In this document: positions 8,617 to 18,039 of the stretch, piece by piece
Layout of the letters: every line of letters begins with the position of its first letter
How positions within the stretch are numbered: the first letter of the stretch is position 1
Origin: Pycnococcus provasolii
Taxonomy: Eukaryota; Chlorophyta; Pseudoscourfieldiophyceae; Pseudoscourfieldiales; Pycnococcaceae
Direction of reading: 5' to 3'
NCBI GenBank assembly: GCA_938743325.2
Contig: OW568872.1
Coordinates: 124,001 to 188,000 of the forward strand
DNA length: 64,000 nt
Translations under genes and position numbers: made by a program
The notes under the pieces: generated by a model
The model's database searches: none
Told to the model about the DNA's origin: nothing
What the model saw: only the letters and a program-made list of their open reading frames with translations

Positions 8617-10629
8617 ATGGGCTTTCTTATGTTTCTTTGTCGGTTCGGTTGCAGTCTCGTTCTCGTTATTGTGAGTATGATGATGAGTGGTGCGCACGCG
8701 CAGCTCTGCACCGTTCCCAATCGCGTCGTCGAGCGCGCGCAACCGATAAGTCACATCAACGAGTGGCGGGCGCTCACGCATGCACAACCCGGGGTTCAAG
8801 CGGCCGGAGTGGACGTCGTCATCGTGCACCCGATCAACACGCAGAGCTTCTCGGAAAAATACGTGTGTGCAGCTGGAAAAGCCGAACCGAACGCTGAAGA
8901 GCTCTTCTTTGACACGCTCAGCATTGTCGTCGACAACCTCCACCCACTCGCGCGATTCTGGACCGTCGCCCCGGAGGTACCCGTGAACGACGTGGAGAGC
9001 GAGGAGGACATTCCCGACCAAATGCGCGAGTCTTGGCGCGTGCTCGAGAACGTAATGGAAGAGGCATTCATTAACGAAGTGCCTGCGATCGTCGTCGTTG
9101 GAGAGGCAAGCGAATACAACCCCTTCACTGGGCGGGCGCCGCGATTCCTCGAAAACGTGAAAGAAAAGGACCGGCTTGTGCCCGATAGGCTTGCCATCTT
9201 CCTTGCCACGTTCGTCGAACCTGACGCTGTTGGCAAGCTCTCGATGGCGGACAGCGTTGGACATGTTACCAAGGATAGTAGTCAGGAGGATAAACATGCA
9301 CACAAGCAGGCCGAGCTGTTTGACAAATCAAAAATCCTCGACACGTCGCTGCCCTACGCCCTGCTCGCCTTCACGGGAACGATTAAAAGACACATCTCAC
9401 TGAAGCTTGTTGCGGCGCGTTCGAAAGGACTCATGCACGTAAGTCAGTTCATGTTTCACGATCAGGTGGTGCGCGACCACTTCGGCCTTCGCGTTATGGA
9501 GGACGACGAAAACGCAGAAACTCCTCAACTCGTCCTTGTCAACGTGACGAGCGGCGGATCTACTATTGGTATTTTGAATGGAAACGCGAAGAACACGTGG
9601 CGGTGGGTAGGACAGCAGGTATCGATGCGTGGCGAAGAAGAAAGAATTACGGTGACCGAGTTCAAGGGCGAGGATATCGACTCGTTCTTGCGGGAAAACG
9701 GTGTGGATATTGGTGCATCGCCTGACCTCGCCGACGAAGCGGTGCAGCACCGTGAGGACGACGAAGCGGGCACGGGGAAGCACGAGAAGCGAAAGCAGAG
9801 AACAAAGCAGCCCAGACCGACTTCAACAAAGACCCCTGGTGTGGGGAATGCGAAGAAGCTGAAGAGCGCAGACGGCATGGTGTCTGAAAAATCCTTTGAG
9901 GCGCAAATGACGCTAGTACCAGCACGGGATGTCGAGCTCGACGTGCTGAGCCAGAGCACACCTGCACTCGTGATCCTAGCCGACAACAAGGGCAGCAAGG
10001 AGGTGGAATCAGACATTGCACAGTGGGCAAGCTTGGTGATGGAGCTCCAGGCCACGATCCATCTCGTTTGGGTGGATACTGCGAAGGCTGACGGCAAGGA
10101 CTTTGTTGAACGCCACGTGGACGCATCAGCGATGGATGCTGTGCATCCGACCACCACAAACGTGCACGTATTTTTACATTGCATTATGGACGTATCGCTT
10201 CAACCGCTGGCGAGCCCCGTCGAGGTTGGCGCTGTGGTTGGCGAGGCTGCACGCGTGATACGCACCTGGGGAGGTGACGTGGACTTAATATCTACAAATG
10301 TAGAGCTGATGGAGGCGAAAGAGCGCTGTAGGGATGACTTCTCGATCATAGTCGCGAGTGTGGGCGCCACAGAAAGTCCGCCCGACTTGCTCAGCGTGAT
10401 CCTCTATCCACTAAGCCTGGAGTACGGAATGGAGATCGCGCATATCCACGGAGCAAATACCCTGCTGATCGATCGCTTCGGAGAGATGCTCGGCAGCGAA
10501 GGCGGCGGCCTCGTTGCGCTGCTTCCCGATGGAAAGCAGGAGCGGTACCGCGGAGCGTATACAAAGCCGCACGTGAACTCGTGGTTTCGCAAGTTGAAAG
10601 GACGTATGCAACGTCGCAGCTTTAAGTGA
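8617..10629 (+). CDS. Secretory-pathway protein, possible divergent thioredoxin-fold domains
   Basis: The frame runs from the ATG at 8617 (an upstream GTG extends the frame but lacks support) for 670 residues. The N-terminus is a strong signal peptide ending near AHAQ (about 28). Two segments alternate short hydrophobic strands with helices in a thioredoxin-like way (PQLVLVNVTSGGS about 320; GGGLVALLPDGKQERYRGAY about 630, similar to the last strand-helix of PDI/DNAJC10-type domains). No CXXC is seen, so redox activity is not expected. A lysine-rich linker lies around residues 405-440. No KDEL-type tail. The family is not recognised with certainty. Confidence 0.6.
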   Translation: MGFLMFLCRFGCSLVLVIVSMMMSGAHAQLCTVPNRVVERAQPISHINEWRALTHAQPGVQAAGVDVVIVHPINTQSFSEKYVCAAGKAEPNAEELFFDTLSIVVDNLHPLARFWTVAPEVPVNDVESEEDIPDQMRESWRVLENVMEEAFINEVPAIVVVGEASEYNPFTGRAPRFLENVKEKDRLVPDRLAIFLATFVEPDAVGKLSMADSVGHVTKDSSQEDKHAHKQAELFDKSKILDTSLPYALLAFTGTIKRHISLKLVAARSKGLMHVSQFMFHDQVVRDHFGLRVMEDDENAETPQLVLVNVTSGGSTIGILNGNAKNTWRWVGQQVSMRGEEERITVTEFKGEDIDSFLRENGVDIGASPDLADEAVQHREDDEAGTGKHEKRKQRTKQPRPTSTKTPGVGNAKKLKSADGMVSEKSFEAQMTLVPARDVELDVLSQSTPALVILADNKGSKEVESDIAQWASLVMELQATIHLVWVDTAKADGKDFVERHVDASAMDAVHPTTTNVHVFLHCIMDVSLQPLASPVEVGAVVGEAARVIRTWGGDVDLISTNVELMEAKERCRDDFSIIVASVGATESPPDLLSVILYPLSLEYGMEIAHIHGANTLLIDRFGEMLGSEGGGLVALLPDGKQERYRGAYTKPHVNSWFRKLKGRMQRRSFK

Positions 10630-11368
10630 TTGTGTAGTGATGTGTGTAACCTTCTTGTAAGGTCCACTATTTATCTTGGGCCGAAGCTGGCCCACTCAGG
10701 ACACCTCACATCGTACTCAATCAGTCGTCGAAGGTTCGATACACGCGTGCACAAGGCTTGCCTGTGCGGTGCGCCTACATGCACGTTGGTGTGGTTTATG
10801 GTCTATATGACGATCCAGAATATGGTGAGGATGCGGCTCGCGAACGACGTCAAGGAGGAGGAGGCCATCGCAGCCGCTCTGCTCAGTAGGCGTCACTGCA
10901 ACCACTTATAGGGAAAATGGAGAAAATCCTCTCCAAACATAATCGCAGAGATCTCCTTAATAGATACGATATTTCAGCATGAGCTTGCAAACTCCCAAGC
11001 GACATCGTGAAGGGACCACTCTTGACTTACCTCGCTTGAACACAGAGAAAGATAAGTTTTTTTTTTATCTTTTTTGATTTTTCAACAACCTTCTTCCGTT
11101 TTTTCCACTCCCACCTCCAGTTTGCGAAAACTGAATCTCAGAATCTCAGAATCTCAGTATCATCCCCGCGGACCTGGCGGCCATCACTCCCATCACAATA
11201 TATTGCACTATGTCGTCCGGGGGGACATCATCAACGTCAACATCAACGTTGGAATTACAGTAGTGAACGATGTCTTAAACTACGCGTCTTAAACTACTGT
11301 GTATATAACTTAATTCTCGTTATAAAAAGGAACGACGAGCAGCAACACTGCCCGTCGTTATTAGTTAT
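10630..11368. other. Intergenic, no gene recognised
   Basis: No convincing coding region. A threefold tandem GAATCTCA stretch lies near 11132-11157, and an A/T-rich tract near 11055-11085. The region separates a plus-strand gene from a minus-strand gene that converges on it, so it should contain two 3' ends. Confidence 0.4.
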
Positions 11369-12736
11369 TTATTGTCCGCTTCCCTTCTTCTTAGCCGCCT
11401 TAGCCGCCTTGCGCTTCTTTTCCTCCAGCTCATCGTCGAGCATGTTCGCAAGCAGTGTGTTCGCGGCGAGATCTGACCATCGCGTTCCGTCGTCATCCGT
11501 CGACAAGCCTTCCTCCGTATACAATTCGCGAACGTAGCGCGCGTTGTCGCTTTCGACGAACGACTTGAACTTCATATTCACTGGCTTCTCCTCGCGAGGC
11601 GGCAGCTCGATGTCGTCAAATCCCACCTCCTTGTACGGCACGGACGAGAGGATGTGGCTGATGGCATTCAGGCGTGCGAGCTTCTTGTTATCCGACGGAA
11701 TCACAGTCCATGGCGCGGTGCCGCCCGTCTTCTCGAACATCACGTCGCGCGCCTCCTGGTACTCGAACCACTTGCTTCGCGCGAACAGGTCCATAGGGCT
11801 CAGCTTCCACCGCTTCCAACCTGATATATTGTTTAGCGTGTTAGGTAAGTGCACTGTATGTTTCATTTATCCGCGACATATATGGTTAGAGGTAGACATA
11901 CTTCTGTTGAGGCGCTTCTGGAAGCGCTTCTCCTGCTCCTGGTCGGAGACGTCGAACCACAGCTTAATGAGGATGGTTCCCGAGTTTGTGATCATCTCCT
12001 CGAGCTGCGGCACGGTTCGGTAGAACTCGTCAAGTTCTTCGTCCGTGCAGAAGCCCATGACACGTTCGACTCCCGCTCGGTTGTACCAGCTCCTGTCGAA
12101 GAGCACCACCTCTCCTGCAGAGGGCAAGTGCTTGATATACCTTTGGAAGTACCACTGCGTCTTCTCAGCTGGGCTTGGCGCCGCGAGGGCGACGACCTTG
12201 CACACACGAGGCGACATGGCGTCCGTGATCCTTGCGATGCACCCTCCCTTCCCCGCGGCATCGCGTCCTTCAAAAATCACCGCCACCTTCAGTCCCGCCT
12301 CCTTTACCCACTCTTGGAAGAACACGAGCTCAATCTGCAGCTCTTGAAGTATTTGCTCGTACTCGTAGTCTTCCACCGCCTTTCTCGCCGCTTTGTAGAG
12401 CGCCTTCCTGCTGATGTCAACCTCCACGGGTAGCGTCGCGTCGAAGCTCTGTAGCGCACCTCCAGGTCCTTCGAGGTTCTTGTATTGCGGCCTCACGCCC
12501 TTGACGTGGCGCTGCAGCTTCTTCTTTTTCTTTTTGTCGTTCTCCTCCTCTGCATCGATGCCGTTCTGAGAAGGAGGTGAGGGTGATGACGATGACGACG
12601 ACGACGACACAACCACACGCCGAGCCCCAAGGCCAACCAAGCCATGCCGAGCCCCAAGGCCACGACGAGAGCCAAGAGGAAGCCTATTAGCAGAGCGTGA
12701 AGAGCTTAAACGGCCTAAAGAGCACAGAGACGGCAT
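11369..12736 (-). CDS. PPK2: Polyphosphate kinase 2 (PPK2 family), probably organelle-targeted
   Basis: Two exons on the minus strand (12736-11902 and 11820-11369) give 428 residues. The 81-bp intron has donor GTATGT and acceptor CAG, and the join restores NRSWKRWKLSPMD. PPK2 enzymes transfer phosphate between polyphosphate and nucleotides. Visible motifs: Walker A GRDAAGKGG, Walker B-like VVLFDRSWYNRAGVE, the lid region with FQRYIKHLP, and WKLSPMDLFARSKW, all diagnostic of the family. The first 45-50 residues (MPSLCSLGRLSSSRSANRL...) are basic and Ser/Arg-rich like a plastid or mitochondrial transit peptide. The frame continues upstream only to a GTG, so 12736 is chosen. The C-terminus is a Lys/Ala-rich tail. 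Confidence 0.92.
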
Positions 12737-13034
12737 GACTGACACAAGCTTTCTATTCTCCAGGAAGATATCACAATGATGAAAACCAACCCTCCGCCTG
12801 GAGAGAGGGGGAGAGGCGAGGCCGTTAAAGTAGAGGGGGCTGAGAGAAAAATCGGATGTGAATCTCACCCAGAATCATCCAGAGCAAATCCCCCAGATGC
12901 CAGATCATATGTACAGTAACCCTACACCCTAATGTAATGGAAAGCAAGGGCATATTTATCCGGATTCATGGTCGTAATTTTATGTTATGTTACACGTTAC
13001 AGTGAGTGTACTTGCTAGACTATGTACTGTATTA

Positions 13035-14534
13035 CTACTTCGGAAGGGCAGATGCCGACGTTTGCGCGCGACGGTTGCGCACAAACTCGCGTAAGGCGTC
13101 GTGGATTCGAGGATTCACAACCACAAAGCGATTCGACGCATCTGTAGAGCAGTGAATCAGGCCGTCGAGCGCGATGGCGTGCGCGCGAATCGCGTCGAAC
13201 TCCTGCACGTTCTCCGGATCGAAGTTCGCGTACAAAACCGCGGGCTCGGAGCTGACGCGCTGACGTTCCGACTCCCATAGGCGAATCGCGTCGCTCACGC
13301 ACTCGGGAACGGATGCGCCATGGCGAAGGCGCGTGCGTGGATGCGCATTCGCCATCAGGAACGACAAAATCAGGTCGGCGCTCGCGCCGTAGTCGAGAGC
13401 GCGCGTCACCGACTCGCGCGTGATGATGGAGACGAACAGGTTCGGAAGCTTCGTCTCCGGCTGGCAGAAGAGGTGCACGAGCTTCTCCTCCAGCTCGCTG
13501 CGAAAGTACGAGTACACGCGAAAGTTGGACTCGACGAGAATGTAGCCGTCACTTGGCGGAACGATGACGGACGACGACGACGACGCAGGGGTGGATGAGA
13601 GAACTGCCGACGCGCTCACGTGATCTTCGCCCACAAGCTTTGCCGCAAGAGGCGTGGCGCAGAAGTACGTTCCAGCAGATGCCCACAGAAGACCGAGCAG
13701 TGCAAGGCGCGGCAGCATGACACACTCGCCTTCACGCAGCGCGTCGATGCGGTAAATCGTGCCAGGCTTGAGCCATGCAATGCGTGCAAGCAGAGAAAGG
13801 GCGTCAGCCACATGCTGCTCAGGCTGGTCACGGAGCAGGCGGCTTAGCAAACGCCAGAGCTGCTTCTGAGGTGGGCACAGCAAGAAACGCAAACCCTCGG
13901 GCGTGCACACGCCGTCTCTCTTTTCAACCAACCCGGCATCCATGAGAAGCCTTCGCGTCTCCACCGTGTCCGCATCCTTCTTCTCAGGGTCGTCAGACGC
14001 GAGGCAGAGCAACATGCCTTCCCAACGTTCGCGCACGGTGTCCGCCAGCGCTTCCGCCGACGGTGGTGGTTGAGGCGCGTCATTCTCGCGACTCCTCTTG
14101 CGCGATCCGCCCTGCGCTGTCGTCTCCAGACGCGTCACGGCTGCCCATCCTCTCGTCATGATGTCGCGAATGTGCCTCTTGACCCCGTCCGCAAGTGCGA
14201 CGGTTCGGTCGCCTTGCTCTGGCTCACCCTCGCGCTCGGCGAGCAGGTGCAAGCTTCGCAACCCCTCCATAGCGCGTTCGTGCGTTCCGTTGTCAATGGC
14301 TGCCTCCGTGGGCCATGCGTCGACGACTTTCCGTTTGCTGACCGGTTCGTTCAAGAGACTCAGTCTCATCGCGTACAAGCGCGCCATGGGAGGCAGCGCG
14401 ACAAGCGATGCGCGCACGACGTGCGGCGCGGAGGCGTATAGGGATGCTGCTGCGCGCGGCGAGAGTGCGGCGATGTGCGCGGAGAGCGAGTAGCGCTCGT
14501 CCTGCGGAACGAGCTCGTCGGCGTCGTCCTCCAT
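13035..14534 (-). CDS. TFB2: TFIIH subunit 4 (Tfb2/GTF2H4)
   Basis: 499 residues from the ATG at 14534. Tfb2 (p52) anchors the XPB helicase in TFIIH and acts in transcription initiation and nucleotide-excision repair. The conserved core is visible: GYILVESNFRVYSYFRSELE, then LFVSIITRESVTRALDYGAS, then LILSFLMANAHP, which match the best-conserved Tfb2 block before the C-terminal XPB-binding part (LWESERQRV and YANFDPENVQEFDAI). The length suits the family (about 460-515). A longer frame upstream of 14534 starts only at GTG and is not needed. Nuclear. Confidence 0.9.
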   Translation of the reverse strand: MEDDADELVPQDERYSLSAHIAALSPRAAASLYASAPHVVRASLVALPPMARLYAMRLSLLNEPVSKRKVVDAWPTEAAIDNGTHERAMEGLRSLHLLAEREGEPEQGDRTVALADGVKRHIRDIMTRGWAAVTRLETTAQGGSRKRSRENDAPQPPPSAEALADTVRERWEGMLLCLASDDPEKKDADTVETRRLLMDAGLVEKRDGVCTPEGLRFLLCPPQKQLWRLLSRLLRDQPEQHVADALSLLARIAWLKPGTIYRIDALREGECVMLPRLALLGLLWASAGTYFCATPLAAKLVGEDHVSASAVLSSTPASSSSSVIVPPSDGYILVESNFRVYSYFRSELEEKLVHLFCQPETKLPNLFVSIITRESVTRALDYGASADLILSFLMANAHPRTRLRHGASVPECVSDAIRLWESERQRVSSEPAVLYANFDPENVQEFDAIRAHAIALDGLIHCSTDASNRFVVVNPRIHDALREFVRNRRAQTSASALPK

Positions 14535-14660
14535 TTGCCTCGTCGTTCGGCGGCGGGAGGGAATGATTGGAAGGGGGAGGAAACAAACCGGACCGGAAGG
14601 AAAAATTCGGGGAATTCCGCCGTCAGGGGGAATGAGAGGGACTCTGCTTGATGGCACCGC

Positions 14661-14750
14661 TGAATGGGCTTAATGGTGAACGTGAGTGGTGTGAGTGGAC
14701 GACCGTTGGACGGAGTAAAGTACACTTCATTACTGAATGAGGGATCTCAG
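14661..14750. repeat. Dispersed repeat, copy 1, in the 3' flank of a minus-strand gene
   Basis: It aligns with 21731-21808: both begin TGAATGGGCT, share ACGACCGTTGGAC, and end in an identical 26-bp block from CTTCATTACTGAATGAGG to CTCAG. This copy lies 20 bp downstream of the stop of the minus-strand gene at 14771. Confidence 0.85.
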
Positions 14751-14770
14751 TATACTTTTTGTTCATTCAT

Positions 14771-15388
14771 TTACTTAGTACTCACGACAGGCGCATCCTC
14801 GAGCGGCGCCGTCGGGTCCGTCACGCCAACCTGCGTCATATCCTTCTTCTCGCTGAATATCACGGGGAACAAAAGCGTGCCGACGAGATTTGTCAGAAGT
14901 GCACCGCCTATGTAGAAGGCGACTATGGCAACGAGCGGCGCGGCTATTGTCAACCAAAGCGGAGGAGGCGTACCTCCGAAGCTGTCGCGGTTGTCTGCGT
15001 CGGCATCGCTCTCCGTGCGTTCACCCCTGCGTGCCGTGTTGACGGGTGCAGGCTCAGATTCTCTCGTCGCCGCCTTGAGAAAATCAGGGACGGGTAGAAT
15101 AGCCGCGTCCGGGTCCTCCTCCTCCACCGCGCTCTTCACCTTCCCACTCTCCGTATCGCCCTTCAGCTTCGCGAGCTTGGATTCGAACGAGACGTCGAGC
15201 GCCTCCTCTTCCAGCGCAACATTTTTTCTCTTCTTATTCTGTGATGAACCGCCTGGACTTTGTTTTCTCTGCGACGTGCTTTGTTTGCGCGCGACGACGA
15301 GAGGCAGACGACGGGGAGCCGTGCGGCGAGCCAACTGAGCAGAAAGTGGCGTACCAAGCCGCAGACCAAGCCCACCAACGACGGGCAT
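14771..15388 (-). CDS. Plastid-type protein with one C-terminal membrane span, unknown function
   Basis: 205 residues from the ATG at 15388; an upstream ATG at 15517 would add 43 residues. The N-terminal 45 residues from 15388 (RLGTPLSAQLARRTAPRRLP) look like a transit peptide. The middle is charged (EEEALDVSFESKLAKLKGD), and a single hydrophobic span (PPLWLTIAAPLVAIVAFYIGGALL) lies about 45 residues from the end, followed by LFPVIF. This suggests a small thylakoid or envelope membrane protein. It is divergent from the ferredoxin-like gene (200 bp between the starts), which also points to plastid function. No family recognised. Confidence 0.7.
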   Translation of the reverse strand: MPVVGGLGLRLGTPLSAQLARRTAPRRLPLVVARKQSTSQRKQSPGGSSQNKKRKNVALEEEALDVSFESKLAKLKGDTESGKVKSAVEEEDPDAAILPVPDFLKAATRESEPAPVNTARRGERTESDADADNRDSFGGTPPPLWLTIAAPLVAIVAFYIGGALLTNLVGTLLFPVIFSEKKDMTQVGVTDPTAPLEDAPVVSTK

Positions 15389-15588
15389 ATCAAGCGGGAA
15401 CAATAATGATAGGAGAGGGAGGTCTCTCTCTATCCACCTGGCTGCCTGGGTGGGGGGAACCAAATCCCGTTTCCACACCTCCCTACGATAGTTTGGGGTT
15501 TTGGCTGCTCGGCGCATCCCGTTTAGGGGTTCACCTCACACCTGCCTGCTCCGTCTCCGGAGCTCCGCATAATCCGATCTGGCTCGAA

Positions 15589-16400
15589 ATGCCGGCACTC
15601 GCTCGTTCTCTTTCTCGCTCTCGCTCTCGATGGCGGTTTTCTCCTCATTGTTCACTTCGCCATTCGTTGGAAGCAATACCCTTGCGTCGACATGACTGTA
15701 GTCGTGCTGCTCCTTTATCAATCTGTCGTGTGCTCATTCCCACTCCTCGTTGTCGTACGTTCTGGAGTGGCAATGTACGCCATGTTCGTTCCTCATCATC
15801 ATACTTGGCATCGGCATCGTCCTCGTCATCATCATCAGCCGGTTCGGAGTCGTCGTCCTCGGATGAAGTGAAGATTCGTTTCGGCAAACAAAATGCGTCA
15901 GCGCCTAGCGGAACGCTGCTTCGATCCGCGATGCTCATGAACGGACTCTCGCCGCACAACGAAGGCGCAAGAACCATCAACTGCAGAGGATTGGGCACGT
16001 GGTAAGTCACGACCTCTAACAACCATCCGTGGCTTTAACAATTAGATCAACAACAGACAGCACTAACAACGCTACACACGCTGAATAAAACAGTGGAACG
16101 TGCGCTGTACGCGTATTGGACGGCCGCGTCGAACCTGCCACGTGGACACAGAAGGAGCGCCTTCGCTTGAACTTTCCGCCGCACGGCCCACCGACCAATC
16201 AAAAGTTGAGGCTTGCTTGCCAAGTACGACTTTGCGCTGGACAGGACGTGACTCTACAAAAGATGGGCGGCTTCTGGGGCTCAACAGATGAACCTGCACC
16301 TGAGCCACCGCCATTTACCGCGCCGCTAGGACCTCTGGAGTTTGCGCTCGACCGCGACTCGTGGGGCTCGCGGCCTGCGGGACAAGACAACAAGAAGTAG
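15589..16400 (+). CDS. Plastid [2Fe-2S] ferredoxin-like protein
   Basis: Two exons, 15589-16001 and 16094-16400, give 239 residues. The splice turns the exon-1 end into NCRGLGTCGTCAV, a CX5CX2C cluster-binding motif; the fourth cysteine is in RLACQ. Between them DGRVEPATWTQKERLRLN resembles plant ferredoxin-like proteins of the thylakoid NDH complex (PnsB3/NDF4-type), where the fourth Cys lies in a similar LACQ context. The N-terminal 80 residues are Ser/Arg-rich, as in a transit peptide, and are followed by a Ser/acidic run. The start at 15589 was chosen because it begins the transit-like part; the frame is open further upstream. The role is probably electron transfer or a structural cluster in the plastid. 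Confidence 0.85.
16002..16093 (+). other. Intron of the ferredoxin-like gene
   Basis: The 92-bp intron runs from GTAAGT to AACAG and has a CACTAAC branch-like site about 30 bp before the acceptor. Splicing is required to create the second and third cluster cysteines. Confidence 0.85.
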
Positions 16401-16621
16401 GCAGTCGAACATGAGTGATTCGGATACATGACAACCTCGTCAGCCTCCTCCTCCTCACTGTACAATCTGTATTCCTCGCGCACGAGTGCACCACCAAGGC
16501 TGCTCAGCGTTGGAGGTAAGATCATCGTGCTGCTCTTGTGATGTCGATGACGGCGACGAATGCCCACAGACTTGACAGCTTCTTGAAGAATTAGCCGCTG
16601 TAGTGGCGTGATTGCCCATCA

Positions 16622-16705
16622 CAGACCTGCGACAAATTGCGCTAACCCACCATAGAAGATTCCAAAGCCCCACGCGATAGGATATCCGACGAAAATTTGC
16701 GAAAT
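16622..16705 (-). pseudogene. Relic of a GPR1/FUN34/YaaH-type transporter
   Basis: On the minus strand the translation reads ISQIFVGYPIAWGFGIFYGG followed by LAQFVAGL and then a stop. GIFYGGLAQFVAGL is the signature of the second/third membrane helices of acetate/succinate transporters of the GPR1/FUN34/YaaH family, where W-E would normally follow. No further helices were found on either side, so this looks like an exon-sized remnant, though an unrecognised spliced gene is possible. Confidence 0.35.
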
Positions 16706-16781
16706 GCGAAGGGGTTTTTTAAAAAAAGCAAAAACAAATTGATTCATTCTTTGTCTTCGCCCAACTAACTGAAACGTTTCC

Positions 16782-17969
16782 ATGTCCGAATGGCACCGCT
16801 CGAACACGTACGATACGTCTGACCCCTTCGACGACGGTATCACTGCTGCTGCTGCTCGTGGTGGTGGTGGCGGCGGCACTGGAGGTGGTGACGTGTTTGA
16901 AGAAGAACGTCTGCCCCAGTCGACGACGTCGACGCCCGCGTGGTTTCGTGCAGCCGCCGACGCGTCCTCGGACCAGGCGTCGGGAGCCCGGGCGACCCGC
17001 CGCGCCGGCACTACTGAGTTCGACGACGACGAAAATGAACTGAAAGCGACAGCAGGACAACATGAATACCAAGAACAACAACAGCAACATACCCCATCGT
17101 GGGCGCAACGACGCGAACAACCAAGGTCCACTACTACCACATCATCATCATCATTGCAGCAACCATTGAAGCTTCCCTCGCACATTAAAGTCAAAGCGCC
17201 AGATACGTCAAAACTCGACCTAGAAACACGACGAAAGCGCCTGGAGGCGCGCAGGGTGCGTTGCGAGCAGCGCGAGCTTGAGCTTGGCATCTTGGAAGAG
17301 GACAAAGCAGCTCGTCCCATCAATTGGCCCATGTGTTGCCCAAGGATTCACCACAATCTCGACCAGGATATCGAGGATCCCACAAGGCGCAAGGCGTGCC
17401 GTGCCATGTACTACGCCTGGCTCGTGACGATAGTCGCATACTTCTGGAATGTTCTCGCGCTGATAGCATGTCTAGCAGCAGGAAACAAGAAATCTGTTGG
17501 CGATTTCTTTTTCGCCGCGCTTGTCGCCGTCGCTGGAATCGCCATCAGCGGGCGGGTGCTCTACCTGGGTGGTGCGTACTACGCATTGCAATTCGACGCG
17601 GGCGCCAACGCGGTTCCTTACCTATGGTTTTTCACGCACTTCCTCTTCCACATCGTGTGGTGCTGCTGGATGCTCGTAGGTCCGCCGATTGTTGGCAACT
17701 TCGCCGCGGGACTTTACTTCGTTTTGCTCCAAGGAACGCATCTCTTTGCCGGCGACAAGGCGCCAGGAGTGTTTGCCGTCATCAACGTGATCCTTTGGGG
17801 AATCGCTCTGCTTCTCTCACTGCGTGCGGGAGGGCTCATTCTCGGCGTCTTTCGCAACAGCGGTGGCGTTGCGAAGGCACAGCAGCAAAGGGCTGTCGCG
17901 CAGGCTACGGTAGAAAGCACTGCGGCAGCCGCTCATGTTGCAGTGAACGCGAATCAAATGCGCGAGTAA
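16782..17969 (+). CDS. Secretory carrier-associated membrane protein (SCAMP)
   Basis: 395 residues. The cytosolic N-terminal half is low-complexity and ends in a charged helix (ETRRKRLEARRVRCEQRELELG, about 145-167), as in SCAMPs. Next come NWPMCCPRIHHNLDQDI, the conserved entry to the membrane domain, and four hydrophobic spans (about 208-235, 243-268, 285-312, 330-355) with the Trp/Phe-rich YLWFFTHFLFHIVWCCWML. SCAMPs act in vesicle traffic between the Golgi, endosomes and plasma membrane. No NPF repeats are seen at the N-terminus, unlike animal forms. The Gln-rich tract near 17090 is encoded by a CAA-rich stretch. Confidence 0.9.
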   Translation: MSEWHRSNTYDTSDPFDDGITAAAARGGGGGGTGGGDVFEEERLPQSTTSTPAWFRAAADASSDQASGARATRRAGTTEFDDDENELKATAGQHEYQEQQQQHTPSWAQRREQPRSTTTTSSSSLQQPLKLPSHIKVKAPDTSKLDLETRRKRLEARRVRCEQRELELGILEEDKAARPINWPMCCPRIHHNLDQDIEDPTRRKACRAMYYAWLVTIVAYFWNVLALIACLAAGNKKSVGDFFFAALVAVAGIAISGRVLYLGGAYYALQFDAGANAVPYLWFFTHFLFHIVWCCWMLVGPPIVGNFAAGLYFVLLQGTHLFAGDKAPGVFAVINVILWGIALLLSLRAGGLILGVFRNSGGVAKAQQQRAVAQATVESTAAAAHVAVNANQMRE

Positions 17970-18039
17970 GGTCATTCGGTTGGCCCTTGTTGAAGATGGT
18001 TGATTGTAACGAAAACAAAAGTGGCATGAAATGGATCGC

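Noticed and set aside
10720-10760. GGTTCGATA resembling a tRNA B box
   Set aside because: No matching A box or cloverleaf arms could be drawn upstream. No tRNA was found elsewhere in the window by eye.
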